The translations under genes were made by a program, and so were the position numbers. A stretch of 64,000 nt of DNA from Salvator merianae (lineage: Eukaryota > Chordata > Lepidosauria > Squamata > Teiidae). How positions within the stretch are numbered: position 1 is the first letter of the stretch; every line of letters starts with the position of its first letter. The DNA lies in assembly GCA_003586115.2 (NCBI GenBank), contig QVOM02000029.1, positions 29,315,429-29,379,428 of the forward strand, written 5' to 3'. Under the pieces are notes generated by a model that saw only the letters and a list, made by a program, of their open reading frames with translations, searched no databases and was not told the DNA's origin. Of this stretch, positions 11,597-22,295 are shown piece by piece.

Positions 11597-12048
11597 GGGT
11601 CTTTTTGCACTTACCCCTATTTCAGTTCAGCTGACACCATAGTCCTTTTTTTTTTTTGGCCTTTTTGTCCACATACTTGTGCAGACTAGAGAGGCCCCAA
11701 TCCCTCTGGTATGTCCTTCTGCATGAGATGGAACATATTCTAGATCAGAAGATCCAAAAATGCCTCCTGGTCTTCTTCAGGCTGCAATATTGGTGGACAT
11801 CAATAATGAGGTCTACCAGCATACTGGAGCCATGGGGGATCCGTTCTGGCAGTGGGCCTTATTGCATCACTGAAATAAGTTCACTGGTGGCCCTGAGACC
11901 AGCAACTTCTGTTCCTGAACATAACAGCATTTGAAGGCCAGTTCTGAAGCTCACATCAGCTTCAAGACTGCTAGGGGAAAGATCCACATCAGCGGAGTGT
12001 GTGATCTGGATCAGCTGATTTGGATTGTATAAGGAAAGTGCAGAAAGT
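11597..12048 (+). mobile_element. Non-autonomous DNA transposon, GGCCTTTCTGCACTTA family
   Basis: The left end gggtctttttgcactta pairs with the right end, which reverse-complemented reads ctttctgcactttcc. Internal landmarks shared with other copies are 'gagatggaacatattctagatcag', an outline of the family tract that precedes it, 'gaggtctaccagcata' and 'ctgatctggatcagct'-like sequence near the right end. There is no transposase frame. The chance frames at 11656-11934 and 11859-12053 belong to it. Confidence 0.65.
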
Positions 12049-12540
12049 ACCAATGTTTTTGCATTGTATCTTCCATAAACAAACTACTTTGGGTTGGTCT
12101 GTCACTGCACCTAGAATAAAGATTTGTAAAAAAAAAAAATTACTTCTGACAGGTATGAATCTTCTGTTTAACCATGTATTTACCCAAAAGTATGTTGACT
12201 GCTACTGCTATTATTTCATTCTTTGTGGAATTTATATCCTATACTTCTACTAAGATCAAGACAGCTAAAAGTAGTAATTCACAATCAAAATATCGAACAG
12301 ACACAAATAAGCAATATTATTACAAGACCATCAAAATAATCAGAAAGGATAAAAATGGCAGCCAGTTCAAATTCAGATGCAATTCAAAAATGCAGATGAA
12401 AACAAAGCACCATAGAAGAAACAGGTCTCCAAGCAGTCGGCAGTAAACAAGGAGGTACCGGTTCCAAAGCTATTCCAAATACAGAGTGCAAAATCGTTTC
12501 TTGAGCTCCCACCAAATGCTAACAGAATTTAGCAATATGG
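12049..12540. other. Unassigned AT-rich sequence
   Basis: Nothing recognised. Confidence 0.4.
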
Positions 12541-12930
12541 AGAAAAGGCTGCTCAAGAACAGCACGGCCTTTAGGCATGTGAGCAGTGCACCCACGCAGG
12601 GCACCAAGTTCAGAAGGGCACCTGTCCACATTGGCCTTGCACCTTCCACCCCCCACAGTGTGCTGACATTTCTTTACCTGCAGCCATGGCAGTGCTGGAG
12701 CAGCTGCTGCTTTGTCAGAAGGGTGACAGTCCTGACCAACTAAGCTGCTCCCCCACTCTCAGCAAGTGGTGGCACTGACAGGCGCATCTGGCATGAGTGA
12801 GTCCAGACACAGCTGGCTTGGCAGGCAGCTAGTGGGATGCACACGGGGAAAGGTGGGGCAAGCTCACGTGTGTGGGTGTTGTGAACACTCCTGGCACGTG
12901 AAATTGGCTCAGAGCACCTGAATTTCTACA
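12541..12930. other. GC-rich island, possible DNA-transposon relic
   Basis: This stretch is clearly richer in G+C than its flanks, with tracts such as 'gggcaccaagttcagaaggg' and 'gctggagcagctgctgc'. The composition resembles the interiors of the longer non-autonomous elements in this window, but I could not pair its ends. A CpG-poor GC-rich exon is not supported by any continuous frame with splice sites. Confidence 0.25.
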
Positions 12931-13529
12931 GCTAGTCTTGTTCAAGAAAATATCGACATCTAGAAGATGTGGTGGGGAAAGGTTACTGTTAATGTTTACT
13001 ACCGCAGGCTGCTAGCCTATACCCATCAATCTGAGATCAAACCTCACTGAATCAAAGGGATTTACTTCTTAAGATGCTAATATAGGATTGTGTATATTAT
13101 TTGACTATATGGCAGAAAACTATATTCTAAGCTGAACCATGAAAATCATTATGTAAATAATTAGTCTACAACTATTTGTACTGAAAGATATGAGATGAAA
13201 GAAAAGGTGGGAGATATAAAGAAAAATCCCTCCCCATTTTACAGTATTTTTAAAACAATATTTTAAAAAAATGCTCAAGCATGGAAAAACAGAAGGTTTT
13301 GCTTGAAGAGGATTTAAACATATTTTTACAGCATGTGAGACCCTACATAAATTGCCCCTCCTGAGCCAATTATCAATTATTATTTGTATAGAATTATCCT
13401 TTCTCATTTCATTAAACATGCATTGAACAGCAGTGGGGGAAGCCCAAGTGCTTTTGTCTGCATCATCTCAATAATAACTAAGGACATAAACTACTTGGTG
13501 AGGCTGAATAGAAAATAAAATAATATCTG
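12931..13529. other. Unassigned AT-rich sequence
   Basis: No repeat or gene recognised. The minus-strand frame at 13120-13419 is treated as chance. Confidence 0.4.
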
Positions 13530-14260
13530 TAAATCATGATCGTAAGTGTAAAAACAACCAATGTGGAACAGGAAAAGAAATGACAGAAGGCTTGAGAAAT
13601 ATTTGTGCTTCCTTCCTCTGGAGCACAATTTATGCAGCAAACTGCTGTTTTTTCTGCTGTTCATCCAACCATCGTTTCTGGTTTTAAACATTTTTTCAGA
13701 AACACAGGCACCTGAATTTAAAGCAAACGATGGTTTACAAAGCAGCCATTTTACCAGTCTTGTATCCCACTGCAAGTGTATCTCACCAGTTCTACATCTT
13801 AATTCAAACATTCTTGGTTTTACATGCCACACTGAAATGGTCTCAGACATATATTAAACATGTTGGTTTTTACTGCATGGAGTTATCCTGTGGTGCTCTG
13901 CAATCAATTACTGTTATACCACCATCATTAATAATTTTCTTAATGAAAATGATTCTGTTGATCTCCGTTGTATTTTAATTATCAGAGTTAAGCATAATTA
14001 CACTGCAGCTCTGAGCTGGCATGTAGACTCCTTTAGGGCGCAATTTTGTTTTAACACACTGATAATGTAATTTTACATTGTGTCAGTTGTTTAGTTATTA
14101 TCCAGTCATACAATTCCGCTGTATTCCTGATAACAGATAATAACCTTAGCACCTCCTATATCCTGAAGTCATTTAAAAAGCAATATTAGAATTTCACAAC
14201 TAGCTAACTTAATCGCCTTATGATTTTATAATTCCCACTGCTAAATATTTTACAGCACCC
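13530..14260. promoter_or_regulatory. Candidate conserved non-coding element / enhancer
   Basis: About 700 bp of complex, repeat-free, AT-rich DNA holds many homeodomain-type TAAT/ATTA cores (for example around 13900-13985 and 14060-14110) and E-box or CAAT-like sites. The texture is that of enhancers near developmental genes. Open frames on both strands (13491-13857) lack splice sites or domains. The evidence is qualitative; no conservation can be measured from one sequence. Confidence 0.35.
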
Positions 14261-14454
14261 TCTTTTACCATTGCCAAACATACATTTTTTAAAGAAAAAA
14301 ATATGGTTCAGGTAAAATTCACATATGGATGTTTGTCTGCACAGCTTTATCCTGCTCTTTTGGTGCAACACAAAACTTTAAATCTGTCATCAAAAAGGAG
14401 TTTGATTACGACAGATCTCTCTGTACTCCAACTCAACCAAACCTACACCAATCT

Positions 14455-14880
14455 AAGGATATTTCTGCACTTAACTAGTGTGATCTGGATCAGCTGATCA
14501 TGAAGGTGCAGTTCTTGCCTCCCACACCACCCTAGAGCTCATACAAGCTTTGAAGACAACCCTCAAAAGTTCCTGGCTTCGGGACCCCCAGGGGACCATT
14601 TCAGCAGTGCAACAAGGCGTGCCACTGAACTCGGTCCTCCATGGACCCAGCAGACCTGGTTATTGAGGTCTACCAGTATTCCAGCCCAGAAGTGGATTGG
14701 GAGGCCATTTTGGGCCTCCTGATCTAGAATATGCTCTGTTTTAATACAGATGGAGCATGCCACAGGTAGTGGGGCAATTTTTGCAGTCGAATTCTCTGAT
14801 ACCCCCACCGTGGCAGAAGGTGTACCATGTACACGGCTATGGAATTTTTTGTCAGGGTTTACTAACATGTAACCTCCAAG
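14455..14880 (-). mobile_element. Non-autonomous DNA transposon, GGCCTTTCTGCACTTA family
   Basis: The end at 14455 ('atatttctgcacttaact') is the family terminus, followed by 'gtgatctggatcagctgat', which matches the right-hand end of the 11597-12048 copy. Farther in, 'gaggtctaccagtattcc', 'ctgatctagaatatgctc' and 'gatggagcatgcc' match that copy in inverted order and opposite orientation. The far terminus was not found, so the limit near 14880 is a guess. The 153-codon minus-strand frame at 14563-15024 is an accident of this repeat. Confidence 0.6.
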
Positions 14881-15325
14881 GGCAGATTTCATGCCTTGGA
14901 GGTTGGCAGCAGGCCTAATGAATGCAGAGATGTGTAGCCACCAAGCCCCAGAGGTTCTCACCATATGCCATTTCTCCATCTGTGAATGCAGACTCTCTGA
15001 TTTTTCAGTGCAATGTAATGTCAATTTAGCTTACGTCAGTTCACGTTCCAACACATTCCAAGAAGCTGTATTCCTGGGGCAAGGAATGGAAGACATACAA
15101 GAAAAATGATATACCGTCTTTAAGCATCTTTCATTCTCTAGTTCTACTCAAGATATCTCTGGGCAACTTATACCAAAAAATAGGCCAATGTAATAGCGAA
15201 GTATTGGAAACAATAGAATTTAAAGGAAGTTACACTGAAGCCTCCAAGATCCTTTTCTTTGCTCTTCCCAATCTGTTTTGTGCAAACTATTAACACAGCT
15301 TAAGTCACATCAGAAGCACCTTCAA
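14881..15325. other. Unassigned sequence
   Basis: Nothing recognised beyond a possible end of the preceding transposon. Confidence 0.4.
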
Positions 15326-15520
15326 TGAGGTTGCATCCATGCTTTTAAAAAGCAGCTCGAAAATGGCTTAGTGCTGGTAGCATGCAGCACATGGTGTTCC
15401 TATCCAAACTCTAATTCACATTAAAGGCCATAAAATTCACTTTGTAAATGCATTTTCTGACCTTTAATGTCAAATACATGTGCATTGGGAACACCAGCAT
15501 GTGAGAGTAATCACCTCTAA
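15326..15520 (+). mobile_element. Palindromic MITE, GCATCCACATGCTAG-arm family
   Basis: The left arm carries 'ggcttagtgctggtagcatg' and 'ggtgttccta'. The right arm reversed carries 'cacatgctggtgttcccaa'. The centre holds 'attaaaggccataaaa' and 'ctgacctttaatgtcaaa', an internal pair. The copies at 10024 and 44575 share these phrases. Confidence 0.55.
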
Positions 15521-15950
15521 AGGTATGATCAGACATGGCTTTTTCAAGTAATTCCTTTAGGAAAAAGCATCAAATCATCAGACGCACAATAAAAGTGTCT
15601 TCCACACAGTTGTTCTTATATGTGGCTAAGAAGATACCTTATTTTGACACACTGCAGTCTGCATTCATTTTCACATTAGGGCACGCCACCCCTGACAATG
15701 GTTGCTACCCACTGACTGATCACTAGTCTGCCCACCCTTTCCTCCTTGTGATTGGCAAAATGTTCCTAGCAACAGTTTTTATTCTGTGATTGGCTACATT
15801 TCCCATCACTCACTCAATTTAAGATTTCTGGAAATGACAATATTAGTATATACGTGACTTCCTGTTTGTCCAATTGCCCTTTTTTTCTTAATTGCCATAA
15901 TTGCCTGCTTGCTCTCCTACTTCAGCTTTTCTGTACCGTCGTCCCTCAAG

Positions 15951-16101
15951 TTTACAGATGTCCCTTCCCAATGCTTCCTCCCACATGCAGAACAAGGGAA
16001 TCACGAGTTTCCATATTTTTGGAAATAAAGAAATTTGGATATTCTAATGTATGAATAGGAGGAGGCTATGTCACTGGCATTCTTCTCTTGGTGCGGGAAA
16101 C
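15951..16101 (+). repeat. Dispersed repeat, copy 3
   Basis: This matches the minus strand of about 2610-2755. Shared phrases include 'cacatgcagaacaagggaatc' (here) against 'cacatgtagagcaagggaatc' there, and the 'ggatattctaatgta' phrase. Together with 618-737 it shows a family spread on both strands. Confidence 0.65.
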
Positions 16102-16564
16102 TTTCACCTATCGGTTGTACAGTTTCCCTGCTGAAGAAGGGATCAGTGTGGCTTGAAAAAAGAGGATGAATCCAGTGCCGAAAAATCCCACCCATCGCTG
16201 AGCCAATCTTTGCAGGACTCAAGGGATCACATTTTGAGTGTTGATGCCTGTTGGGTAAGAAAGAAAGTTGCCCAGAAATCAATTCTTTAACCACTGCTGG
16301 TCGCACCTAAGTCACTTTAGAACTCCTTTTTTATTATTATTATTGTATGTGGATGCAGTCTGTAAGTCAAAAACTGCATGATTTGCAGATAAGGCTGCAC
16401 GATAAGCAGTCCGCTTGATGAATACTATTTGCCAGCCTTGAAGCTCATTCGAGGCATACTCTTCCAAAGCTGAATTTTTACTGAATTTCTCCATCCTTTA
16501 GATTTGCTAAAAACAAAATCCCATTAGAGCAACTGAAAGCCTCTGCTGAGCAAGGGAGAAAGGG
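16102..16564. other. Unassigned sequence
   Basis: Nothing recognised; possibly more of the same dispersed family. Confidence 0.35.
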
Positions 16565-17035
16565 AGTGATCATCTTGCTCCACTGCCACTACAATGAGAC
16601 ACTTCTCCAGCTCTGGTTCCAGGACCAGGAACTGAGACATTAGACATCTAGTTGGCCCCACTGCAATCGTTGCTGGTGTCAAATCTCGAGATTGGAGGGA
16701 AGTATCCAGCTGCCGCTGATCCTAGACTGGTGACTGAGAGTGAGGAAACATACTCTCATTCAATTGCAGCTACTGCTGCTTCCAAAACTGGGGATGAAGA
16801 ACAGAGAGACATTCTTTCACCCCTGTTGCTCCAGCTTCAACAAACAATTTTTGACTCCCCTTCACTATTGCAATGAGGCTTCTCCAGTGCTGGTGCTAAA
16901 ACTGAGGACCAGCAGCATCTTCTTGTTCTCACTGCAGCAGTCACTGTTGATAGAACTTGTGACTAGGGTGAAGACACATTCTCTACTGCCAGAACAACAT
17001 TTCTCCCCCCCCCCGCCCCCGTGGACAGTACCACA
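16565..17035 (+). repeat. Degenerate tandem-like repeat block
   Basis: The tract at 16577-16637 (ccactgccactacaatgaga..cttctccagctctggtt..aggaccag) recurs at about 16860-16910 (cactattgcaatgagg..cttctccagtgctggtgc..aggaccag). Weaker partial copies lie between, including 'cccactgcaatcgttgctgg'. A C-run (17005-17020, one G inside) ends it. It reads as an old, decayed minisatellite. Confidence 0.4.
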
Positions 17036-17129
17036 ATGACAATGGCCTTGTCTCCTTGGAAACGGAGCCAAAGGAGCTGTTTAAAGTTGCACCTACAGTG
17101 CTGCATGCAGACAAGAAGCACTGAGTGCA

Positions 17130-17189
17130 AGATCATACACTTGCTTGCTGCTATGTATTTGTAGCTGACTCTTGGTGATCATATGGATT
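17130..17189 (-). repeat. SINE tail, left part, split by an insertion
   Basis: The phrase 'gtagctgactcttggtgatc' resembles the minus strand of the Bov-B-type SINE/LINE tail common in squamates. It continues at 17524, after a younger insertion, with part of the sequence duplicated. Confidence 0.5.
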
Positions 17190-17523
17190 TTTTTTCAATT
17201 TTTTTTTAGTTTTTTTTAAAAAAATTCATTTATACATCTTGTGACATCTCCTCTAGTATACATTATATCATTCCCTTCCTCCCCACAGTGCTACTTTTAA
17301 CCTCAAAATTTTGTTCTGTAACAAAACATCTAATTCTTTCTTTATTATGTTGTTCCCTGTTTTTTGTTTAACATATTCCAACACTGGTATCCAGTTACTT
17401 TTCCTTTTCCTTTTTTGTCCACTGTATACTCTGTTATGTTCATTAAAAAAATATCACATTCCATGCACTTCATTATATAATAAATCCAGTTCTGCAGAGT
17501 CCATTTCATTCTGACCTTCCAGT
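17190..17523 (-). mobile_element. LINE-mobilised insertion with 16-bp target duplication
   Basis: The insert starts with a T-rich tract (17188-17226), the complement of a poly(A) tail, so it lies on the minus strand. It is flanked by ggtgatcatatggatt (17174-17189) and ggtggtcatatggatt (17524-17539), matching at 15 of 16 bases. A poly(A) tail plus a duplication of this length is the mark of target-primed reverse transcription by L1-like machinery. The body has no frame I recognise, so it may be a 5'-truncated L1 3' UTR or a non-coding passenger. Confidence 0.65.
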
Positions 17524-17600
17524 GGTGGTCATATGGATTGACTTTCTCCAGACTGATCAGTGTTCTACCAACTTTCTCAGGTCCGCCAGCAAAATTTTTA
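17524..17600 (-). repeat. SINE tail, right part
   Basis: It continues the element interrupted at 17190, with 'ggtcatatggattgactttc', 'ctccagactgatcagt' and 'aggtccgccagc'. These phrases are typical of the antisense form of a squamate SINE/Bov-B tail. Confidence 0.5.
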
Positions 17601-17807
17601 TTGTTGTTGTAATTGAGTCTATCTACCTGCTAGCTATACCTTTTTCCACATTTTTGTGATGGTCTTGGATAGATCTTTAAAGTTATGCCAATAATCTCAG
17701 TTTATTTTCTCTCCTTTTCGTACACTCCAATCAAAGAGAAGCAATTAGAATTCATTTGGTAATGCCTAAATATAAATATTTTAAATAAATAAATAAAATA
17801 TTTAATT

Positions 17808-18040
17808 TCATTCATAGCAGTTTTGGGGCTGTTATGCCATGTTCCATAGCTCTTCTGAGAACCTAAGCTTTCGGATATAGCTACGATATCCAATTTCAGA
17901 GGACTTGACTTCTGGAAGAGTCAGAAACAACTGAAGTCAAATCGTCTAAAGATGGATTTCGTAGTTATATCCGAAAGCTTAGGTTCTCAGAAGAACAATG
18001 GAACAAGACACAACATTCCAAAAACTGCTACAAATGAAAC
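17808..18040 (+). repeat. Inverted repeat of about 86-bp arms with 58-bp spacer
   Basis: The left arm (17808-17893) and right arm (17952-18039) are reverse complements at roughly four bases in five. Both contain the perfect core ctgagaacctaagctttcgg. A single arm in left-arm orientation occurs again at 43449-43550 without a partner. It could be a palindromic DNA element or two retroelement ends inserted head to head. Confidence 0.7.
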
Positions 18041-18814
18041 TGAAACCAGCCGTGAAAGCCTACATTCTACCAATAAATGACAATATTTAATTTGTCATTT
18101 ATGTAATCTGTGTATTATAGTAGTCAGGTAAGCAACCAGGGCTGCCATGGTTCACAAGCAGATCAGATCAAATAATAGTTCAGCACAGCCATAGGGAGGT
18201 TGCCAATCACCCCCAACTCCACCTTTTCCTCACCGTAGGTAGGTGCTAAATACATATTATGGTTCAGCTATGATACCGTAACTTTTCTATTTGGCTCACT
18301 TTTTTCCACACATTCAGCAGAAAAAAATATACTGTGTGTACTGTGTTTCTTGATCAGACCAGAACACATAGTATATAGAATATTATCTACACAGCTAATA
18401 TTTTAGATATTTCTGCAACATCTAAGCCATAATCTCCTATCTTACAAATATCTGTTTAATCTTATTGGATTGCTAATTATTTCTACAGCCAAACTACTTT
18501 GTCATCAAAGGGCAGAATCATGTAACTGTGCTGTCAATTTGCTTAACCACCTTTCAGAGAAACAAATGTCCACTGCACAACCACATACTCCTTTCCATCT
18601 TTTCTGGCAGCTCATATACAGTATAAGATGGTGCCTACTGTGATTGGTATTTTGGAAGGTAAGACAGTTTAAAGGAAGTGGTACCAAGAATTGGAAAAAG
18701 TAAGACTAATGGAAGATGAGACACTACAATGCTTGAACTGTATTCAAACCCACATGAAATGGACCCCACTGAACACTGAAACATGTTCCAGTTCAATGAC
18801 AGCTAAATTGTGGG
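18041..18814. other. Unassigned AT-rich sequence
   Basis: Nothing recognised. Confidence 0.4.
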
Positions 18815-18953
18815 AGATTTCACGCTGGCTGGTAGATTGGATCAGCAAGCATACAAGGAGCCTCCCTTTTGCATGCTTGCGTGGACCACACCAGTGTGCA
18901 CAAGTGCATCTAGTACACTTGCTGGTCTGGTATACTGGCTAGTGTGGAATCGT
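18815..18953 (+). mobile_element. Short palindromic MITE
   Basis: The left arm 'cacgctggctggtagattgg' plus 'atcagcaagcatacaaggagcc' pairs with the right arm, which reversed reads 'cacactagccagtatacc' and 'agaccagcaagtgtactaga'. It belongs to the same family as 5317-5491. It sits directly beside two LINE tails. Confidence 0.65.
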
Positions 18954-18954
18954 T

Positions 18955-19145
18955 CTGTGTTAGTTATATCTTTTAGGTGCCTGTTGAAAATTTGTCCATT
19001 TATCCAGGCATTTCAAGCGTGTATGAATGAGTATTTTATACTCCCACTCAGTTTTTAATAATGTTTTTATATATTACTGTTTTAACTGCTTTTAACTTGT
19101 TTTTCAAATGTATTTGTAAACTACTTTGAGGTAACTCAGAATGGT
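18955..19145 (+). repeat. LINE 3' end, first of two
   Basis: The sequence encodes a vestige of a reverse-transcriptase C terminus (FRCLLKICPFIQAF) followed by a 3' UTR with repeated 'tttttaat', 'ttttaact' and 'ttgtaaactactttgagg'. It is 5'-truncated. Confidence 0.65.
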
Positions 19146-19392
19146 TTCCCCCCTATTGTTCACGGGACAGCTACATTCACAGCTTATAGATGCCTATTAA
19201 AGACCTATCTTTTTACTCAGGCATTCCCTGTGTGAAAGTTCATGTCATCCCTGACCTACCCAGCTTTTAATGTGTATTTAATTGTTGTTTTTATTCTGTG
19301 CATGTTTTTACCTTTGTTTTTAATGTTTCTTGTAAACCACTTTGAAATATTTTAAAATGAAAAGTGGTATATAAATGGCATGAATAAATGAA
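19146..19392 (+). repeat. LINE 3' end, second of two
   Basis: The remnant YRCLLKTYLFTQAF is followed by 'cttgtaaaccactttgaaat', 'gtggtatataaatggc' and 'atgaataaatgaa'. It has the same orientation and family as the copy just upstream, so the two form a direct pair. Confidence 0.7.
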
Positions 19393-19639
19393 CAGGAAGA
19401 AAGAGGTGGTGGTTTCAAGTTCAAAACTATGGGGTGAAGTGAGGAATTGCCATCTTTGCTGTTATTTGCTAGCTGCTCCTTTTTCTATCCCCAATTAGCT
19501 TTCATAAGCAGGGATCTCTCTTATATAGGACGCTCAAACCAGTTTGAGTTTGCTTTTGCGGTAAACCTTGCATTAAGAAAATGACTCCTTAGCACAAATC
19601 ATAGGCAGGATCTGAACCAAGGCAGTTCTTCTGCTTCTA

Positions 19640-19980
19640 ACAGTGGCAAGCATGCTGTTCACATGCTTCCCTCTGCCCACAGCAATCCAAACATTAAGGC
19701 TGAGGAACTCTCATTTCCTGGCTTTGATGTTTCTTTCTGGGATTGTTTCAGAAGGCACAAGATGTAGCTGTGGATGTTAGTCATTCTCTGTGCTTTCCAG
19801 AAGAGGACTATGTTATGTGGACTCCTGAAAGCACTTCGAAAGGTTAGCACAGTGACCACAGCAGCACTTTGAGAATGGTTTCTCATCTGGTGGGAAAATG
19901 CTGTCCATAGCACTGAACTTCCTCCTGGGTCAAGTTGTTTGCTTGATAGGTAAGGGAAGTGCAATTCTCACACTGTTGAT
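19640..19980. repeat. Dispersed repeat with 'gctttgatgtttct' motif
   Basis: The phrase 'ctggctttgatgtttctttc' and 'gggattgtttcagaaggcac' recur in diverged form at 52110-52145 ('cccagtttgatgtttctgc', 'gggactgttttactgggcac') and, reversed, at about 26545-26615. It probably marks the interior of another non-autonomous DNA element. Ends not defined. Confidence 0.4.
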
Positions 19981-20901
19981 ACATTCCCATGGCATTATTT
20001 CAGCCTGGATCCTGCCACAGGTAAAGTAACAGAAGACATAACGAATAATCACAGCAAAATCCTAAAGGGAAGATTCACAGGAGGGGTAGCTAGGAAAAGG
20101 CATCCGCAATCTCATGCTGCAGTTTATGGGGTATGTGGTGTGTGGCCATTTGTTTAAGTAGATGCTTCAAAAATAAATAAATAAATCCAGGTTACCTAAC
20201 CCATCACTAGACATCAGGAGACTGAAACAGTATACTTTCTCATCAGCATGAAGATAGAAAGAAGTGGCATTTTTCCTCTGAACTCACCCTATCTGAAAGC
20301 AAGCAAATGTTACTGAAAGATTTTCAAAGGCACAAAGTTCACTTAAAAAGCCCACTGAAAGTAAACAGCAGTAAATAATATGTATCTGAGGTTGTATTTT
20401 CAAACATTTTTGCTGGCCTGTCAATGCAATGCTTTCTATTTTTAAAGTCATTTATCTAACGAACAACCAAGAATGTAACACTATTCTGTTGAAATCTGCA
20501 ACAGAAATAAGAGACTCCTACAACAGTAACTGTCAGATTTGACATCTCATATGTTCAGAGCACTGATGGGCAGAAAGATGGACTAGTGAACAGCTCTATT
20601 ACACTTTTTGTCTATGCTTTCTACTACTCTCTTTCCCAAAGTTTCAACACTACTGGCTCTTAGTCCCTATTAGCAAATGGGAAAAGAAGTACGTATGTTT
20701 ATTCAGGCATTTCATGGCTGGTTAAGAATGCTGTTCTGTGATTATTTGCTAATTGCAACTAGCATTAAACTTACCACTTTCTTACATTTTGTGCTTGCAT
20801 TGTTATCTTTGAACGAGGAAAATAAACAGTGTTCTGACCACGGTGTAAGGTGAACTTTAAGCATTTTATTAATTTCATAGATTATTATTTTCCAGAACTC
20901 A
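19981..20901. other. Unassigned sequence
   Basis: No gene or repeat recognised. Confidence 0.4.
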
Positions 20902-21329
20902 GAGGGCTTGTTCGCACTTATGGTCTAGTGAGACTCTGTCTGCATTTTGCAGAGGCCCTGGCTATCAGGAACAGCTATAGCCGCTCCTGATTGCTACTAG
21001 CTGTGGAGCACAAAAATGCCTGAATAAAATTGTGCTCCACTGCTATACCAGGAGCAGCTGGACTGCTCCTGGTAGACAGTGTTTGCTGTGGCACGGCGCG
21101 GCATGGCTGCACAGTCACGTGCCACATCCCTGCTCACTAAGGCAATGGCTGGACATTTCACTGGCTGCTGTCTGGGGGGTGGTCAGCATTTGCACTGCGA
21201 GTGCTGGAAGCCCCTTTCTGGGATGCTCCAGCTATCACAGTGCAGGTGGCCATCACACCACGGCAACTGATTCACCTTGGATTATTCCAATTCAAACATT
21301 CCAAGGTGGAAAGTGCAAAAAGGCCCTAA
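20902..21329 (-). mobile_element. Non-autonomous DNA transposon, about 430 bp
   Basis: The left end gagggcttgttcgcactta and the right end (reversed: tagggcctttttgcacttt) are inverted repeats. The interior has GC-rich phrases such as 'ccaggagcagctggactgc' that match 60740-60760 and 32300-32320 in inverted orientation. The 125-codon frame at 21032-21409 runs across the right terminus, so it is not a gene. Confidence 0.65.
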
Positions 21330-21804
21330 AATTCCTATACGTGACCACCAGGAATGCAAGTAAGTTCCCATGGTCCCATGTTCCCACCCATGCCAGCAGT
21401 GGGGGCTGATGAAGCTGTTTATATAAGATAATATTTTTGGAGTTTGATACCACTGTTGCAGTAATTTTAAGTATGTTTCTTTATATTTAGCTGCAGTGTA
21501 ACCTTTCTGATTTTGAGTAATGATTTGTTTCCATTCTGGGTCAGAAAGTATCTTTTGTAAGTCTATATATTGAATCCAATGTGTTCCATAACTCCAAATG
21601 ACTTTAACTAGTTTAGACGCTGAACAACATGGGCATAAACCCTTTTTGGACTCTGTATGAGTTTGAACATTTACTCTTCAATAACTCCATCTGAGCCACA
21701 GTACATGAAAGGGTGAACTGCTAAAATGTGGCACCACCACATATCTAGAGACCCCTTATACGAAGGTCATGTTAGAAATTTAATAAATAAATAATCCTAA
21801 CAAA
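21330..21804. other. Unassigned sequence
   Basis: Nothing recognised. Confidence 0.4.
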
Positions 21805-22295
21805 AGCTGTTTCCGCACACACACACAGTGTGGTATAAGAAAGGGTCTAGAAGTCTCCCTTCTGCAAGCAGATATGGGATAAGAGAGGCCATGACCCCTC
21901 CTAGTGTGCTCCAGCCACACAGGATGATGCGTAGACCAGGCTAGGGTCCCCAAAGTGGCACCCTAGTTCAGTTTCTCAGTAGACTTTGGCACCAAGCTCT
22001 ACTGAAATACTAGAGGTGGTATACCAGACCAGGAAGACATGCAAATGGCATGCCTCCATTTTCCAGTATACTATTAGGGACCCATTTTGGTGGCACAACA
22101 GAGTGTACCACCAAAGTGGTTCTCCTGGGGAGCTCTGGCCTTCAGAGCCTCCTGCCTGCCCCCCATGCTGGCTTCAAAGCTAGTGCGTGCCTTGTCTGCA
22201 CCTGAAGCAACCTGTCCCAACTTCAGGCGGGTTGCTCATCCCAGGTTTAGGTGGTCTGCCCTGTACCAGAATAGCACAGGTAAGTGCAAAAAGGA
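21805..22295 (+). mobile_element. Non-autonomous DNA transposon, GGCCTTTCTGCACTTA family, about 490 bp
   Basis: The left end gctgtttccgcaca is followed by a short CA run; the right end reversed reads tcctttttgcacttacc. Landmarks in family order: 'agtctcccttctgc', 'ctcctagtgtgctccag', 'gcgtagaccaggcta', 'atgcctccattttcc', 'gggacccattttggtgg', and 'catgctggcttcaaagc'. This is the best copy for building a consensus. It holds several chance frames (21986-22459). Confidence 0.7.

Noticed and set aside
12541..12930. CpG island promoter
   Set aside because: G+C is raised, but CpGs are few and no first-exon-like frame follows.
14563..15024. 153-aa minus-strand frame as a gene
   Set aside because: It overlies a non-autonomous transposon copy homologous to 11597-12048, has no domain or splice context, and the frame is not kept in the related copies.
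21032..21409. 125-aa plus-strand frame as a gene
   Set aside because: It spans the inner part and the right terminus of a 430-bp DNA element.
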